Positions 1 through 9,815 of a DNA stretch of 57,776 nucleotides are shown here, one piece after another; positions within the stretch are counted from its first letter, which is position 1; each line of letters opens with the position of its first letter. The stretch is from an uncultured Bacteroidia bacterium (lineage in GTDB: Bacteria; Bacteroidota; Bacteroidia; Bacteroidales; Prolixibacteraceae). The position numbers and the translations under genes were made by a program. The stretch covers positions 1 through 57,776 of the forward strand of contig CAINLJ010000164.1 of assembly GCA_903850335.1 (NCBI GenBank), read 5' to 3'. The notes under the pieces were generated by a model. It was not told the DNA's origin and searched no databases. It saw only the letters and a program-made list of their open reading frames with translations.

Positions 1-11
1 GCCCATCGTAT

Positions 12-42
12 ATTCTACAAATATAATCAGTGCTCTGCACCT
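12..42 (-). repeat. REP-like palindromic repeat copy
   Basis: Read on the minus strand this is AGGTGCAGAGCACTG followed by an AT-rich stretch and TTGTAGAAT. The same layout (GGTGCA-GAGCACC palindrome, then about 12 bases, then TTGTAGAA) recurs near 29963, 32856 and 48233. It is a dispersed intergenic repeat rather than part of a gene. The rest of positions 1-289 shows nothing I can name. Confidence 0.55.
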
Positions 43-289
43 CTGTCTCTTTGGTAACAAAACTTCTGCAAATCGCTGTTTATGAAATAAAAACTCAATG
101 TTATACCTTTCCCCACAACTTTTTCATCTGATCCTAAATTATTAACGTGTATCAAAAAATTAAACCTGATGGTTTCAACGCGCACCAATTGTGGGATCAC
201 AGAGATCGAATTTACCCACGCTTGAAGGGCTTAATCTTTGTGATTATTGCGTCTGCTTCGCGTTCTAGCCCATTAAAAAAGGCCTTTAA

Positions 290-2302
290 CTAATCAACCT
301 TTATCGGGAATATGACAATTGGGATCCCAAATTTGAAAAACCTCTTCTGTATAGAGAATATCGTATGATTATGAAGCAATTGCGACATAACAAATGTTTT
401 TGAGAACACCATCTGGCCTCCAAAAAATGTAGGATTAGGGAGTAAAGGCATGATTTTCTTAACCATCTTATACACCTCTTCAACAGGGTCAGTACCAATA
501 GTCCATATACTCTTACCGTAAAACCCAAATTGATTGGCAATATGGACATATTTCTTTCCATCCTCTTTCACGGATTCTTTAAAATGATCGAGTTCATCAG
601 AGCCCCTGTATATCTTCGAGTTTACAATTCCAACACGGATAAAGATGAAATTCTGATATATGCCTTTAAAACTTTCGTTGATTCGTAAGAAGGTATGAAG
701 TCCGGTTCCGCCGAATCCTTTTACAAGTACAATTGCTGTTTTTGCATCCGGGTTGAATTTAACTTCTTCAACATGCTTTTGTGGATCGTATGAAGGAATA
801 TGATCAAGGGCAGTATGCAGATCTGAAATGGCCTTCTGCCTAACTTTCATAAACCGAACTGTGGTTTTAAAATAATGGCGTTTTACATTTATAGCCAGTG
901 CAATGAACAACCCGGTAATAACCAAAGTTATCCAGCCACCTTCCATAAATTTGATAATTGTCACTGAAACAAGGATAAACGAAGTCAGGATAAAGCCAAT
1001 GCCGTTAACAGTCAGCTTTCTTCTCCAGTGTTTCAGTCTGACCCGTTCCTGCCACCAATGTCTTACCATTCCAAGCTGAGAAATCGAAAAGGTTATAAAA
1101 ACATTGATACTATAAAGAACGACCAGCAGAGCTACTGACCCCTTAGAGAGTGCCATAAGCAGAATTGCAGAAAGACCCATCAGAAAAACTCCGTTCATAG
1201 TAACCAGACGGTCACTTAAAGAAGCATATTTTTTCGGGAACCACCTGTCAAGTGCCATATTGGCCATAATACGGGGTCCGTCAATAAATCCGGTCTGGGC
1301 GGCAACAAATAACAAGGCGGCCTCCGATATCAGTGTTATTCCAATAAAACTATGAGACCAGAAAGGCGCCCAGGTCGCTGTAACGTTATCAAACAAGACG
1401 GCATTAAGAGTTTTGACCGGACTGATCTGAACATTATAAAGTGCATAAGCAATCATTAATCCCATCACAATAAACGATAAAGAAAGAGCCATTAAGATCA
1501 TTGTTCTGCGTGCCGTCTTCACCCGAGGCTCGCGAAGGATCGGCATTCCATTACTGACGGCCTCAATCCCTGTAAAGGTTCCGGCCCCCATGCTATAAGC
1601 CTTTAGAATGATAAATAAGGTGCCAAGCCCACCTAACTGAGTAATCGATGAATGCAGCTGATTTGACGTTTCCTGATATACCACATTAAAATCATTCGCT
1701 TTTAAAAATATGGCATAGATAATAACAAAAACGTGCATGATAATAAACACGACAAAAATAGGTGTCAGAGAAAGCACAGATTCCTTTACACCCCTAAGAT
1801 TCAATAATATAAGTAGAAAAACACCTATGATAGCGACACCCAGCTTGTAAACCTGCAGATGTTCGGGTAAGAAACTGAAAAGTGCATCAGATCCACTTGA
1901 CACAGATATTGTGATTGTAAGTACATAATCAATAATCAGGGCACAGCCGGAAATCATACCCACAGTCGGCGATAATAGTTTACTTCCTACAAGATACCCT
2001 CCCCCGCCATTCGGGAATAGTTTGATGATCTGGCTATAACTTGAACTAATGATGAAAATTGTAAATACCGTACCTAATGCCACAAATATTGCAAGCATCG
2101 GATGACCTGCCAGATTCCTGAAAGCCTCCTCGGGGCCATAACACGATGAAGATATACCGTCTGCACCAAGACCAATCCAGGCAAAAAAAGCGACGAGCGA
2201 GAGTTTGTGAAAAATGGATTTGTCTTGTAAGGTCTTGGCTTTGCCAATGAAGATGTTTTTTAATTTTCCTGCAAGCAGGGAACCGTCTAAATTATCAGTC
2301 AT
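290..2302 (-). CDS. APC superfamily amino acid permease with long C-terminal soluble domain
   Basis: A 670-residue inner-membrane transporter of the amino acid-polyamine-organocation type. From the chosen ATG (2302) the first helix carries AWIGLGADGISSS (about 41-53) and YGPEEAF, then FPNGGGGYLVG (96-106). These glycine-rich unwound-helix signatures are typical of APC permeases. About twelve hydrophobic segments run to residue 480, followed by a roughly 190-residue soluble C-terminal region that includes a stretch resembling a nucleotide-binding or universal-stress-like fold (AIVLVKGFGGTG). An ATG ten codons upstream is possible, but the MTDN start is a better cytoplasmic N-terminus. The substrate cannot be read from the sequence. 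It stands alone, ending close to the window edge; its start is about 100 bp from the menE stop. Confidence 0.8.
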   Translation of the reverse strand: MTDNLDGSLLAGKLKNIFIGKAKTLQDKSIFHKLSLVAFFAWIGLGADGISSSCYGPEEAFRNLAGHPMLAIFVALGTVFTIFIISSSYSQIIKLFPNGGGGYLVGSKLLSPTVGMISGCALIIDYVLTITISVSSGSDALFSFLPEHLQVYKLGVAIIGVFLLILLNLRGVKESVLSLTPIFVVFIIMHVFVIIYAIFLKANDFNVVYQETSNQLHSSITQLGGLGTLFIILKAYSMGAGTFTGIEAVSNGMPILREPRVKTARRTMILMALSLSFIVMGLMIAYALYNVQISPVKTLNAVLFDNVTATWAPFWSHSFIGITLISEAALLFVAAQTGFIDGPRIMANMALDRWFPKKYASLSDRLVTMNGVFLMGLSAILLMALSKGSVALLVVLYSINVFITFSISQLGMVRHWWQERVRLKHWRRKLTVNGIGFILTSFILVSVTIIKFMEGGWITLVITGLFIALAINVKRHYFKTTVRFMKVRQKAISDLHTALDHIPSYDPQKHVEEVKFNPDAKTAIVLVKGFGGTGLHTFLRINESFKGIYQNFIFIRVGIVNSKIYRGSDELDHFKESVKEDGKKYVHIANQFGFYGKSIWTIGTDPVEEVYKMVKKIMPLLPNPTFFGGQMVFSKTFVMSQLLHNHTIFSIQKRFFKFGIPIVIFPIKVD

Positions 2303-2408
2303 ACAAAAAATAAAATGATTCGTTAATATCAATCTCCGGTTGACGGCGCAAAGAAACTCATCATTTTATAAGGGGATTATCAATATACAAGCGATATGTA
2401 TAAAGATT

Positions 2409-3512
2409 TTATAAAGATTGAAAATTGAATACGGTCTGTCGCTTCAATATTTTTCCGGATTCTGAGAGATCGAAGGATTGAATAAAAAGGACCTTACGGG
2501 GTATTTCAAATTTAGGTAGCAATGAATGTAGAGACATTGTAAAATTTTGATTTTCAACATCATCAAAGGCATCACCTTCGATAAAAAGTGCTACAATCTC
2601 TCCCAATATCGCGTCTGGCAGACCATAAATGAAAAAACGCCGGTCAATTAATCCGGATAGCTTTTTCTCTATCTGCTCAGGATGTATCTTTACACCTCCT
2701 GAGTTTATAACATTATCAAAACGACCAATCCATTCAAAATGATAGTCATCCTTTATTAAGACCAGATCATTTGTGATCAAAGTTTCGGAAGTTAAATGAG
2801 GGGCATTAATAACCAGACAGCCCCTGGGATCAAGTGAAATTCTCGTATTTTCGAGTACCTCGTAGATTGACGACTTCCCAATGCCATTTACAGGACGGAT
2901 TGCAATGTGGGAACTTGTTTCGGTCATTCCGTAAGTGGCAAAAATAGTTGAAGAAATATCCTGACAACGCATCTCAAGATCATAGGAGATCTCTCCCCCG
3001 CCAACAATTACTGTTTCAACTTTTGCATCGTTTAGTGTGTCGAGAGATTTAATGAGCTGATAAGGGGTAATGGCAGTGAAATCAATTTTCAATTGCTGAA
3101 ACTGGAAAGGATTAGCCGAAGGCTCTGTTATAACCAGATTTATCCTTGAAACAAATGCCCTTACGATCATCATCTTCCCGGCGATATAACTAACCGGCAA
3201 ACACAGCAATGCGTTTTTCCCGGCAGCCAGCTTAAAATACCGCATCGTCATCAGTGCAGAATTAATCATCATCTCCTTTGATTGCCTGATTACCTTAGGA
3301 ATACCCGTTGAACCGGAGGTTTGAAGAACTACATAAGGCACATCAGAAATCCAATCAAGGATAAATTTGTAAATATCTCTTTCCCAGGTCGGAAGATTTC
3401 CCCTTTCCAGACTGGTCTCACAATACTCTGACAGCTCTTCAGTTTCATAATGGTGACCATTCAGGTTTAACGAGGAGAAATACTCAATCATCGAAACAGA
3501 TTTAAGTCCCAT
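2409..3512 (-). CDS. menE: o-Succinylbenzoate-CoA ligase (MenE)
   Basis: Activates o-succinylbenzoate to its CoA thioester in menaquinone synthesis, using ATP and CoA. The 367-residue protein belongs to the ANL adenylating family. It has the phosphate loop TSGSTG (65-70), the ATP-binding motif YGMTETS (194-200), the hinge region GRFDNVINSGG (263-273) and the C-terminal catalytic lysine region SGKILKR (352-358). It is about 100 residues shorter than E. coli MenE and lacks most of the N-terminal subdomain, as is usual for Bacteroidota MenE. The 5' end overlaps the menC stop by 25 bp, so translation is probably coupled. It is the last gene of the men operon. Confidence 0.92.
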   Translation of the reverse strand: MGLKSVSMIEYFSSLNLNGHHYETEELSEYCETSLERGNLPTWERDIYKFILDWISDVPYVVLQTSGSTGIPKVIRQSKEMMINSALMTMRYFKLAAGKNALLCLPVSYIAGKMMIVRAFVSRINLVITEPSANPFQFQQLKIDFTAITPYQLIKSLDTLNDAKVETVIVGGGEISYDLEMRCQDISSTIFATYGMTETSSHIAIRPVNGIGKSSIYEVLENTRISLDPRGCLVINAPHLTSETLITNDLVLIKDDYHFEWIGRFDNVINSGGVKIHPEQIEKKLSGLIDRRFFIYGLPDAILGEIVALFIEGDAFDDVENQNFTMSLHSLLPKFEIPRKVLFIQSFDLSESGKILKRQTVFNFQSL

Positions 3513-4543
3513 TCTTTTCCTGGTAGGCAGTACAAATTACCATCCAGCATAGTTAAGGGCGATGAAATATTATTTGTATAAATCTGCCCGGTCCCCAACC
3601 CCTGAGGCAAAGGATTTTTAAGTCTGAATGTCCATTGGGCAATTGCATTTAGTCCGATATTGCTCTCCAGTGCAGAAGTTATCCACCAGTTGATTCCCTG
3701 TTCATCTGCTATCGAAGTCCATTTATTGCAAGCCATAAAACCACCTAACAACCCGGGTTTTAGAATGATATATTGTGGTCTGATTGTTTTCAGCAATTGT
3801 TCCCTTTGCCCATCGGAAAAAATTCCTATCAATTCCTCATCCAGTGCAATTGGGATAGGAGATTCGAGACAAATTTCTGCCATTGCTTCGGCTTGTCCCT
3901 GACGAATCGGTTGTTCTATTGAATGGATTGAAAATTCAGAAAACCGTAAAAGTTTTTCTTTTACATTATCACAAGTAAAAGCCCCGTTTGCATCCAACCG
4001 AATGGTAATATCCTTCGGAGAAAATTGTTTTCGGATATTTCGAAGAATATCCAGCTCAGTTTCAAAGTCCAGTGCCCCGACCTTGAGTTTTATCGTATTA
4101 AACCCATGCTGTAGTTTCTCAATAATTTGTTGTTCCATATAATCCCTGGAACCCATCCATACAAGACCATTGATTGGTATTCCTGCATCACCTTCTGTAA
4201 ATTCAGAAGGATAAAGGACAAACTGCTCCTCTGTATTGCAGTTCAGATCGGCCACGGCCATTTCGAGCGCAAAGGCAATGGATGGAAATTCCGCCAGGTT
4301 TAGCATTTCGATTGGAACACCTGCATTTATTTTGCTGCTTATTTCAGTAAGCTTTTGCTCATAATCAGGGCGGTCATCAATACTTAAACCGGGGATTACA
4401 GAGCATTCACCGATACCTGTATATCCAATAAAATAATCATGCAGAAGGATGTACCACGAATTCTTCCGGGTAAGCGTTCCCCGTGATGTCTTAGCGGGAA
4501 CTTTGAAATTCAGAATATGTTTAATTACACGTGCGTGAAGCAT
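3488..4543 (-). CDS. menC: o-Succinylbenzoate synthase (MenC)
   Basis: Dehydrates SHCHC to o-succinylbenzoate. This 351-residue enolase-superfamily protein of the muconate-lactonizing subgroup shows the full catalytic set. The KxK pair is K152/K154 (IKLKVG). The metal ligands are D184 (RLDANG), E210 (SIEQP) and D235 (ALDEE), and the second base is K262 (ILKPG). The capping domain covers about residues 1-115. It lies between menA (10 bp upstream) and menE (overlapping), so it is co-transcribed with them. No key residue is missing. Confidence 0.93.
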   Translation of the reverse strand: MLHARVIKHILNFKVPAKTSRGTLTRKNSWYILLHDYFIGYTGIGECSVIPGLSIDDRPDYEQKLTEISSKINAGVPIEMLNLAEFPSIAFALEMAVADLNCNTEEQFVLYPSEFTEGDAGIPINGLVWMGSRDYMEQQIIEKLQHGFNTIKLKVGALDFETELDILRNIRKQFSPKDITIRLDANGAFTCDNVKEKLLRFSEFSIHSIEQPIRQGQAEAMAEICLESPIPIALDEELIGIFSDGQREQLLKTIRPQYIILKPGLLGGFMACNKWTSIADEQGINWWITSALESNIGLNAIAQWTFRLKNPLPQGLGTGQIYTNNISSPLTMLDGNLYCLPGKEWDLNLFR

Positions 4544-4553
4544 TCGATAATAT

Positions 4554-5450
4554 TCAAATTACCATTCCTAAACCAAACGTAATTGAGAATAAAAGTGTCG
4601 AAAGTGATAGATTTCTAAGTTCCACATTCAGGTCAGAGGGAATTCTGTTGCGCAGAACGACTACCATATTTCGTATTAGAAATGGAATTGAAACCAAAAA
4701 AAGCAATTGCGTAATTGCATGATAGTTCAATACGACATAAACAAGTGCACTGATAACAGCACTGATGATTAAAGTTGCATGGTAGCGTCGGCCCCAGGTG
4801 CCTCCCATTTTTACAACAAGGGTAAATTTTTGAGTAAGTGCATCTGACCTTTCGTCGCGGAGATTGTTTAGATTTAAAACTCCAGTACTAAGCAAACCCA
4901 ATGAAGAGGCAGGAAGTAACACTTTAAAATCAAGTATCTGACCATGTAAAAAGTACGTCCCCATTACCGCAACCAATCCAAAGAAGACAAAGACAAACAC
5001 ATCGCCAAAACCACTGTAACCATAAGGGTTTTTTCCAATTGTATAGTTTATAGCCGAACCAATGGCAGCAATGCCCAGGAGCAGATACAAAAGTTTGAAA
5101 AATACATTGCCATCCGGAAAACCTTCAAGAATTAAAATAATACCTGTAACTAAGGCAAGGGATGAGACCAGTCCTATTCCTCCAATCATTTGCCGGGGAG
5201 ATATTGCACCTGTTGAAACCATCCTGTCAGGACCTATACGCTCATGATTATCCGTACCTTTAGTAAAATCACCGTAATCATTGGCGAGATTTGAGAGAAT
5301 CTGAAGCAGCAGGGAGGTCAGTGCTGCAAGGAGGAATATATTCCAGTGGAAGACGCCGTCTGCATCAGCAAGAAAACTCCCAAGTATCGAACCGGAGAGT
5401 GCCAGTGGCAACGTTCTTAGTCTGGCTGCATGGATCCAGGGTTTTATCAT
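4554..5450 (-). CDS. menA: 1,4-Dihydroxy-2-naphthoate polyprenyltransferase (MenA)
   Basis: Membrane UbiA-family prenyltransferase that attaches the isoprenoid tail to DHNA, giving demethylmenaquinone. The 298 residues form eight to nine hydrophobic helices. The first aspartate-rich motif is NDYGDFTKG (57-65), followed by RIGPDRMVSTG, and a second conserved region NLRDERSDA lies near 195-205. Both are the Mg-diphosphate binding motifs of the family. It follows menB with a 50-bp gap and precedes menC by 10 bp. The later methyltransferase step (UbiE/MenG) is not encoded in this window. Confidence 0.92.
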   Translation of the reverse strand: MIKPWIHAARLRTLPLALSGSILGSFLADADGVFHWNIFLLAALTSLLLQILSNLANDYGDFTKGTDNHERIGPDRMVSTGAISPRQMIGGIGLVSSLALVTGIILILEGFPDGNVFFKLLYLLLGIAAIGSAINYTIGKNPYGYSGFGDVFVFVFFGLVAVMGTYFLHGQILDFKVLLPASSLGLLSTGVLNLNNLRDERSDALTQKFTLVVKMGGTWGRRYHATLIISAVISALVYVVLNYHAITQLLFLVSIPFLIRNMVVVLRNRIPSDLNVELRNLSLSTLLFSITFGLGMVI

Positions 5451-5500
5451 TTTCTTACTATAAAATTTACGATTTTGTTAGGATCTCAATGTCAATCTGG

Positions 5501-6322
5501 CTAAGGAAACCTTGGAAATTTCCTGAAGTCAGGTTTGCGTTTCTCAAGATAGGCCTTTTTCCCTTCCTGTGCCTCCTCCGTAAGATAGTAAAGTAAGGTA
5601 GCATTCCCGGCTAGTTCCTGAATACCAGACTGTCCGTCAAGTTCGGCATTGAGGCCAACTTTAATCATACGCAATGCCAATGGACTGTGCTGCATCATTT
5701 TCGTACACCATGCCACTGTAGTGTCTTCCAGCTGATCGAAAGGAACAACTTTATTGACCAAACCCATTTCGAGAGCTTCACTGGCAGAGTATTGCTCGCA
5801 AAGAAACCATATCTCACGTGCCTTCTTCTGACCGACTACCCTTGCCAGGTAAGAGGAACCAAATCCCGCGTCGAAACTTCCAACTCTTGGACCCGTCTGT
5901 CCAAAGATCGCATTTTCAGACGCTATAGAAAGGTCACAGACTACATGCAACACATGACCGCCACCAATTGCAAAACCATTTACCATAGCCACTACAGGCT
6001 TTGGTATTGATCGTATTAATTTTTGAAGATCGAGTACATTCAGTCGCGGCACGCCATCTTTCCCAATATACCCTCCCGAGCTTTTTACGTTCTGATCACC
6101 TCCGCTGCAAAATGCCTTATCACCTTCTCCGGTAAGAATTACAGTGAAAATATCCGGACTTTCGCGGCAATAAACCATGGCTTCAATCATTTCCTTCACA
6201 GTATCGGGAGTAAAAGCGTTGCGATACCTCGGACGGTTGATCGTGATCTTGCCAATACCTTCAAAATATTCGAATTTAATCTCCTCAAATTCCTTAATGG
6301 AAGTCCAGGTTCTATTGCTCAT
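5501..6322 (-). CDS. menB: 1,4-Dihydroxy-2-naphthoyl-CoA synthase (MenB)
   Basis: Closes the second ring: o-succinylbenzoyl-CoA to DHNA-CoA. This is a 273-residue crotonase-fold enzyme. The CoA/oxyanion-hole segment is FCSGGDQ (71-77), the second oxyanion element is GFAIGGGH (116-123), and the MenB-specific stretch [15 protein letters not shown] (141-155) is present. The C-terminus [13 protein letters not shown] is the usual MenB tail. A 4-bp ATGA overlap joins it to the menD stop, so coupled translation is likely. Confidence 0.95.
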   Translation of the reverse strand: MSNRTWTSIKEFEEIKFEYFEGIGKITINRPRYRNAFTPDTVKEMIEAMVYCRESPDIFTVILTGEGDKAFCSGGDQNVKSSGGYIGKDGVPRLNVLDLQKLIRSIPKPVVAMVNGFAIGGGHVLHVVCDLSIASENAIFGQTGPRVGSFDAGFGSSYLARVVGQKKAREIWFLCEQYSASEALEMGLVNKVVPFDQLEDTTVAWCTKMMQHSPLALRMIKVGLNAELDGQSGIQELAGNATLLYYLTEEAQEGKKAYLEKRKPDFRKFPRFP

Positions 6323-8004
6323 ATCAACTTTATTTGTTTATAATATTCTTTAAAAACTGCAGTATTAACACCTGGGTCAGTAACAATTTCAAGGATATAA
6401 GGTTTATCGGAAGGTTCAAAAAACCAATCGAGCCTTTCGGTTAGATCCTCTGAAGAAACGCATACTGAATAAACGGCTCCGAAGGCTTCGGCCAGAAATT
6501 TAATTTTTACCTTGTGTGGCGTTTCAAAAAATTCACGCGCCGGATTATCCGAATCATTTGGGTTGATCAGCCTGAAAATGTTTCCTCCGCCGTTATTGAT
6601 AACTATAATCTTAAGATTGCCTTTGAGGTATTTATTCCAAAGACCGTTTGAATCGTAAATGAATGAGATATCTCCGGTAATGAGAATTGTCTGTTTTCCG
6701 GATGCCACGCTACAACCTGCCGCAGTAGAAATGCAACCGTCAATTCCTGAAGTGCCTCTGTTACAGTGATAAGTAATATTTGGTCCAACCGGAAATAATT
6801 GCGAATAGCGTATTGACGTGCTATTGGAAAGATGTAAATCCACACCTGCCGGAATTCGCTTTAATAAGGTATCAAAAACACTCAAATCTGAATAAGGCAA
6901 TGCTGAAACAAGACTGGCATGTTTTTGCCTGATTTTCATCTCTTTGCCCAAAAGGGTATCACGGTAGCTACTTTCTTGTAATTCAATATTTTGCGAAAGA
7001 GATCCTAATAAAGGTTCAGGTAATGAAATTATTGAATGAGTTAATCCCTGAAAAGTATCAACATAGGAGGGTGAATCTTGAATATGCCAGTGCTGTGCAG
7101 GAGGAAATTGCCGTAAATATTTTTTTAATTGTCCGGTTACGACTGACTTACCCACTGTGATCAATATTTCGGGTTGAAATGCAATAAACTCATCTGAAGT
7201 AAGTGATGCGAAAAAACGTTCGGGGGATGAAATAACTGAATCAGAGTTACAATTTGAAATATTCTCTGCGATGATGACAAGAGATGGATCAGCAGATAAA
7301 TGGGGTAAAATCTCACGCCGTCTCACATTTGGAATATCAGCTCCAAGGACCAACAGTTTTTTGTGGCTTTTATTCCATTTTTTACGAAGCTGTTCCGTCG
7401 ATTCAGATGATAACACCTGTTGATCGGTTAGTGTTAATATGATTTTTATTTCATTTGCTTGCGGAGGAAGCGGACTATAGAGAGGTTCTCTAAGTGGAAT
7501 ATTCAGGTGAACCGGCCCCTGTGGTTGGAGAAGTGCTGTATTTAGGCCTACATTTACACTCCTGTTAAAATGCCAAAGGTCAGCATCCAGAGTTGTTTCA
7601 GCAGGTAATTCAAAACTTTCTTTAATATAATTTCTATAAATTCCGGCTTGTCTGATTGTTTGTCCGTCATACTGATCAATCCATTCGGAAGGACGGTCCG
7701 CAGTAAGAAGTACAAGTGGTATGTTCTGATAATATGCCTCTGCCACTGCCGGGGCAAAATTCAGGACTGCTGTTCCGGATGTGCAGATTAAACCTACCGG
7801 TTCCCGGGTGAATAAGGCAAGACCAAGAGCAAAATAGGCAGCAGAACGTTCATCAGCGATGCTTAGACACTCAAGTTTACCATGGCCTGTAAACGCGAAT
7901 ATCAGGGGCGCATTTCTGGATCCGGGTGCTATTACAACCCTGCGCATTCCATGCCGGAAACAGATCTCAGGCAAATTACTAACTCCCTGTTTTGGAGAAT
8001 TCAT
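6319..8004 (-). CDS. menD: SEPHCHC synthase (MenD)
   Basis: Thiamin-diphosphate enzyme joining isochorismate and 2-oxoglutarate to give 2-succinyl-5-enolpyruvyl-6-hydroxy-3-cyclohexene-1-carboxylate. The 561 residues have the usual three ThDP-enzyme domains. The N-terminal Pyr domain carries the activating glutamate E53 (ADERSAA) and APGSRNAPL (26-34). The C-terminal PP domain carries the ThDP/Mg motif running from GD at 444-445 to NN at 470-471. The length is normal for the family. It overlaps menF upstream by 26 bp and menB downstream by 4 bp. Confidence 0.94.
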   Translation of the reverse strand: MNSPKQGVSNLPEICFRHGMRRVVIAPGSRNAPLIFAFTGHGKLECLSIADERSAAYFALGLALFTREPVGLICTSGTAVLNFAPAVAEAYYQNIPLVLLTADRPSEWIDQYDGQTIRQAGIYRNYIKESFELPAETTLDADLWHFNRSVNVGLNTALLQPQGPVHLNIPLREPLYSPLPPQANEIKIILTLTDQQVLSSESTEQLRKKWNKSHKKLLVLGADIPNVRRREILPHLSADPSLVIIAENISNCNSDSVISSPERFFASLTSDEFIAFQPEILITVGKSVVTGQLKKYLRQFPPAQHWHIQDSPSYVDTFQGLTHSIISLPEPLLGSLSQNIELQESSYRDTLLGKEMKIRQKHASLVSALPYSDLSVFDTLLKRIPAGVDLHLSNSTSIRYSQLFPVGPNITYHCNRGTSGIDGCISTAAGCSVASGKQTILITGDISFIYDSNGLWNKYLKGNLKIIVINNGGGNIFRLINPNDSDNPAREFFETPHKVKIKFLAEAFGAVYSVCVSSEDLTERLDWFFEPSDKPYILEIVTDPGVNTAVFKEYYKQIKLI

Positions 8005-9169
8005 ATGGATTTAAACTTTTTTTGACACTCGTTACAAAGGTGGAGAGAGTCATAATCTTCTGTGTTGTTTCTTCCCATTCCCTCCTTGCAACAGATCCTT
8101 TTGTGATTCCTGCACCTCCAAAAAGTGCAAATCCCTCTTTTACAACTTTCAGGCAACGTAAATTTACAAATAGTGACGTTTGGTCTCCGATATTTACCGG
8201 TCCCAAAAATCCAGAATAATATTCACGGTTATGTTTTTCGACTTTCATAAGCAGATCCCTGGCTTCGGCCTTTGGCAATCCACCTACAGAGGGTGTTGGT
8301 TGAAGAGTGTCAATGAATTCGCCTAGTAAAGGTTTAATAAGTGATGCATCAAAATCAAACTGAGTTCTCAGATGAACCAGATTTGCAGCCTGATAGCTGT
8401 GAGGACCGTATTTTTCGTAGGATGTAATACCAAAAGTATGTAATACAGATTCGATATATCCTGTAACTATCTCTTGCTCATCGAGCTCCTTTGCCTTCCA
8501 GACGACCTGTTCAACAGGACTGACACCCAGAACCTGTGTCCCCGCGATTGAGGTAGTCTTGGCAACATCACCTTCTATTAGTAGCAGAGGCTCGGGTGAT
8601 GCTCCCATCCAGCAACCAACGCCTGGAATCCGGAGTAAATAGACGAATGCACCGGGGTAGGCCTGGCAAAGTGAGTTAAAAAGAATGACCAGATCCACTC
8701 CGCTAATGTGCCTGTCGATTGTGATTCTGGATAAAACAACTTTATTTATAATTCCTTCGGCGATTTTTCTTTTTATCGCTTCAACCTGAGCCGTAAACTC
8801 AGCCAGAGTTGCCTGATGAATTGGTAAGGAAGAAATACTTTGGACATTGGTTGCCTTATAATTCAGAAGTATTTCAATAATTTCATCTACAGGATTATTG
8901 TCTGTATGAATGTAATCCGGTTCGAGTAGAATTGCCGGGAATGAATCGTTCGCCACAAAGGGGGCGATTACGAATCCTTTTGCATTTGTCAGATCACCAG
9001 CCCGTTCTAATTTCTGAGGATTACCAAGGTACTGAATGAGTGTGGTCACCTCCGATTCTCCCGGTTTCTGATAGGAAACAAACGGGATATCTTTGTCCAG
9101 ACAAACGTTAAGCAGCCTGTTATTTAATTTTATGTTCTGAATTTCACTATTCTTTGAGGCAGTCATCAT
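7979..9169 (-). CDS. menF: Isochorismate synthase (MenF)
   Basis: Converts chorismate to isochorismate, the entry step of menaquinone synthesis. The 396-residue chorismate-binding protein shows KVVLSR (143-148) with the catalytic lysine, SPEPLL (191-196), TTSIAGTQ (205-212) and the E-rich metal segment KELDEQEIV (227-235). A C-terminal GGAGITKGS motif completes the family pattern. Two adjacent ATGs start the gene; the first is given. Gene order points to MenF rather than a salicylate or siderophore EntC enzyme, because menD follows directly. It is 38 bp downstream of the thioesterase gene. Confidence 0.92.
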   Translation of the reverse strand: MMTASKNSEIQNIKLNNRLLNVCLDKDIPFVSYQKPGESEVTTLIQYLGNPQKLERAGDLTNAKGFVIAPFVANDSFPAILLEPDYIHTDNNPVDEIIEILLNYKATNVQSISSLPIHQATLAEFTAQVEAIKRKIAEGIINKVVLSRITIDRHISGVDLVILFNSLCQAYPGAFVYLLRIPGVGCWMGASPEPLLLIEGDVAKTTSIAGTQVLGVSPVEQVVWKAKELDEQEIVTGYIESVLHTFGITSYEKYGPHSYQAANLVHLRTQFDFDASLIKPLLGEFIDTLQPTPSVGGLPKAEARDLLMKVEKHNREYYSGFLGPVNIGDQTSLFVNLRCLKVVKEGFALFGGAGITKGSVARREWEETTQKIMTLSTFVTSVKKSLNPYEFSKTGS

Positions 9170-9207
9170 TGTCTGTTACATGAATATATACAAAAATAGC
9201 GGACACA

Positions 9208-9627
9208 TCACTTTTTTTTCTGAACAATCATTACTGTGACGCGTCCAATCATGATTTTTCGGCTTGTCTCATCCAAAATCTCAACGTTCCAAACATGTGT
9301 TCGTTCACCTTTATGAACGAGATGAGCTGTTGCAAATACGAAACCGGAAGATGCACTTCCAACATGGTTGCCATTCACTTCAAGACCAACGACTGCTGAA
9401 ACCGAAAGATCAGTCATCATTGCCGACCCCGCACTTGCAACAGTTTCAGCCAGCGCTAGGGAGGCACCACCATGTAATAATTTAAATGGTTGAAGAGTTC
9501 TTTCATCAACCGGCATTCGTGCTACTACAACACCCTCATCAACTGAAATAAACTCGATCCCGAGATTATCAATGAGTGAGTTCTTACATAACGCATTCAT
9601 TTGTTGCACCTTTGACAACTCTTCCAT
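9208..9627 (-). CDS. PaaI-family hotdog thioesterase, probable DHNA-CoA thioesterase
   Basis: A 139-residue hotdog-fold acyl-CoA thioesterase with the family signature FKLLHGGASLALAE (48-61), in which H52-G-G and E61 form the active site. It is the first gene of the men operon, 38 bp before menF. From position I infer that it hydrolyses DHNA-CoA to DHNA, the MenI step, which no other gene here would supply. Known MenI enzymes belong to related hotdog families, but the PaaI group also acts on phenylacetyl-type thioesters. The fold assignment is firm; the substrate is inference. Confidence 0.85.
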   Translation of the reverse strand: MEELSKVQQMNALCKNSLIDNLGIEFISVDEGVVVARMPVDERTLQPFKLLHGGASLALAETVASAGSAMMTDLSVSAVVGLEVNGNHVGSASSGFVFATAHLVHKGERTHVWNVEILDETSRKIMIGRVTVMIVQKKK

Positions 9628-9677
9628 TTCAGTTCAAACGTTTTAATGACAGACACGAAAAAATCACAATAAGCCCG

Positions 9678-9707
9678 CAAAAATAGTTTAAAACTAAGGA
9701 TTTCCAA
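9678..9707 (-). promoter_or_regulatory. Probable promoter of the men operon
   Basis: On the minus strand TATTTTTG (9685-9678) matches the Bacteroidota -7 element TAnnTTTG. A TTG at 9707-9705 sits 19 bases upstream, matching the -33 element. It lies about 50 bp before the start of the first men-operon gene and on the opposite side of the spacer from the marR operator. Confidence 0.55.
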
Positions 9708-9759
9708 GCCAAATTAATTGAGTGCCGGAACTTTTCTTCCATTTTAGCAGCCTGATTAC

Positions 9760-9784
9760 AATTAGTTGCAATTGTCAACTAATT
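9760..9784. promoter_or_regulatory. Palindromic operator, likely MarR binding site
   Basis: AATTAGTTG and CAACTAATT form perfect 9-bp inverted arms around a 7-base centre (CAATTGT), ending 31 bp before the marR start. MarR-family dimers bind such TTG...CAA palindromes, so autoregulation of marR and of the downstream efflux genes is likely. The men operon promoter, about 55 bp away, might be touched as well. Confidence 0.65.
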
Positions 9785-9815
9785 TTAATTCTTTTGCCGG
9801 TAATTATTTATCAGA

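Noticed and set aside
301-561. 86-residue minus-strand ORF
   Set aside because: It lies wholly inside the permease gene in another frame.
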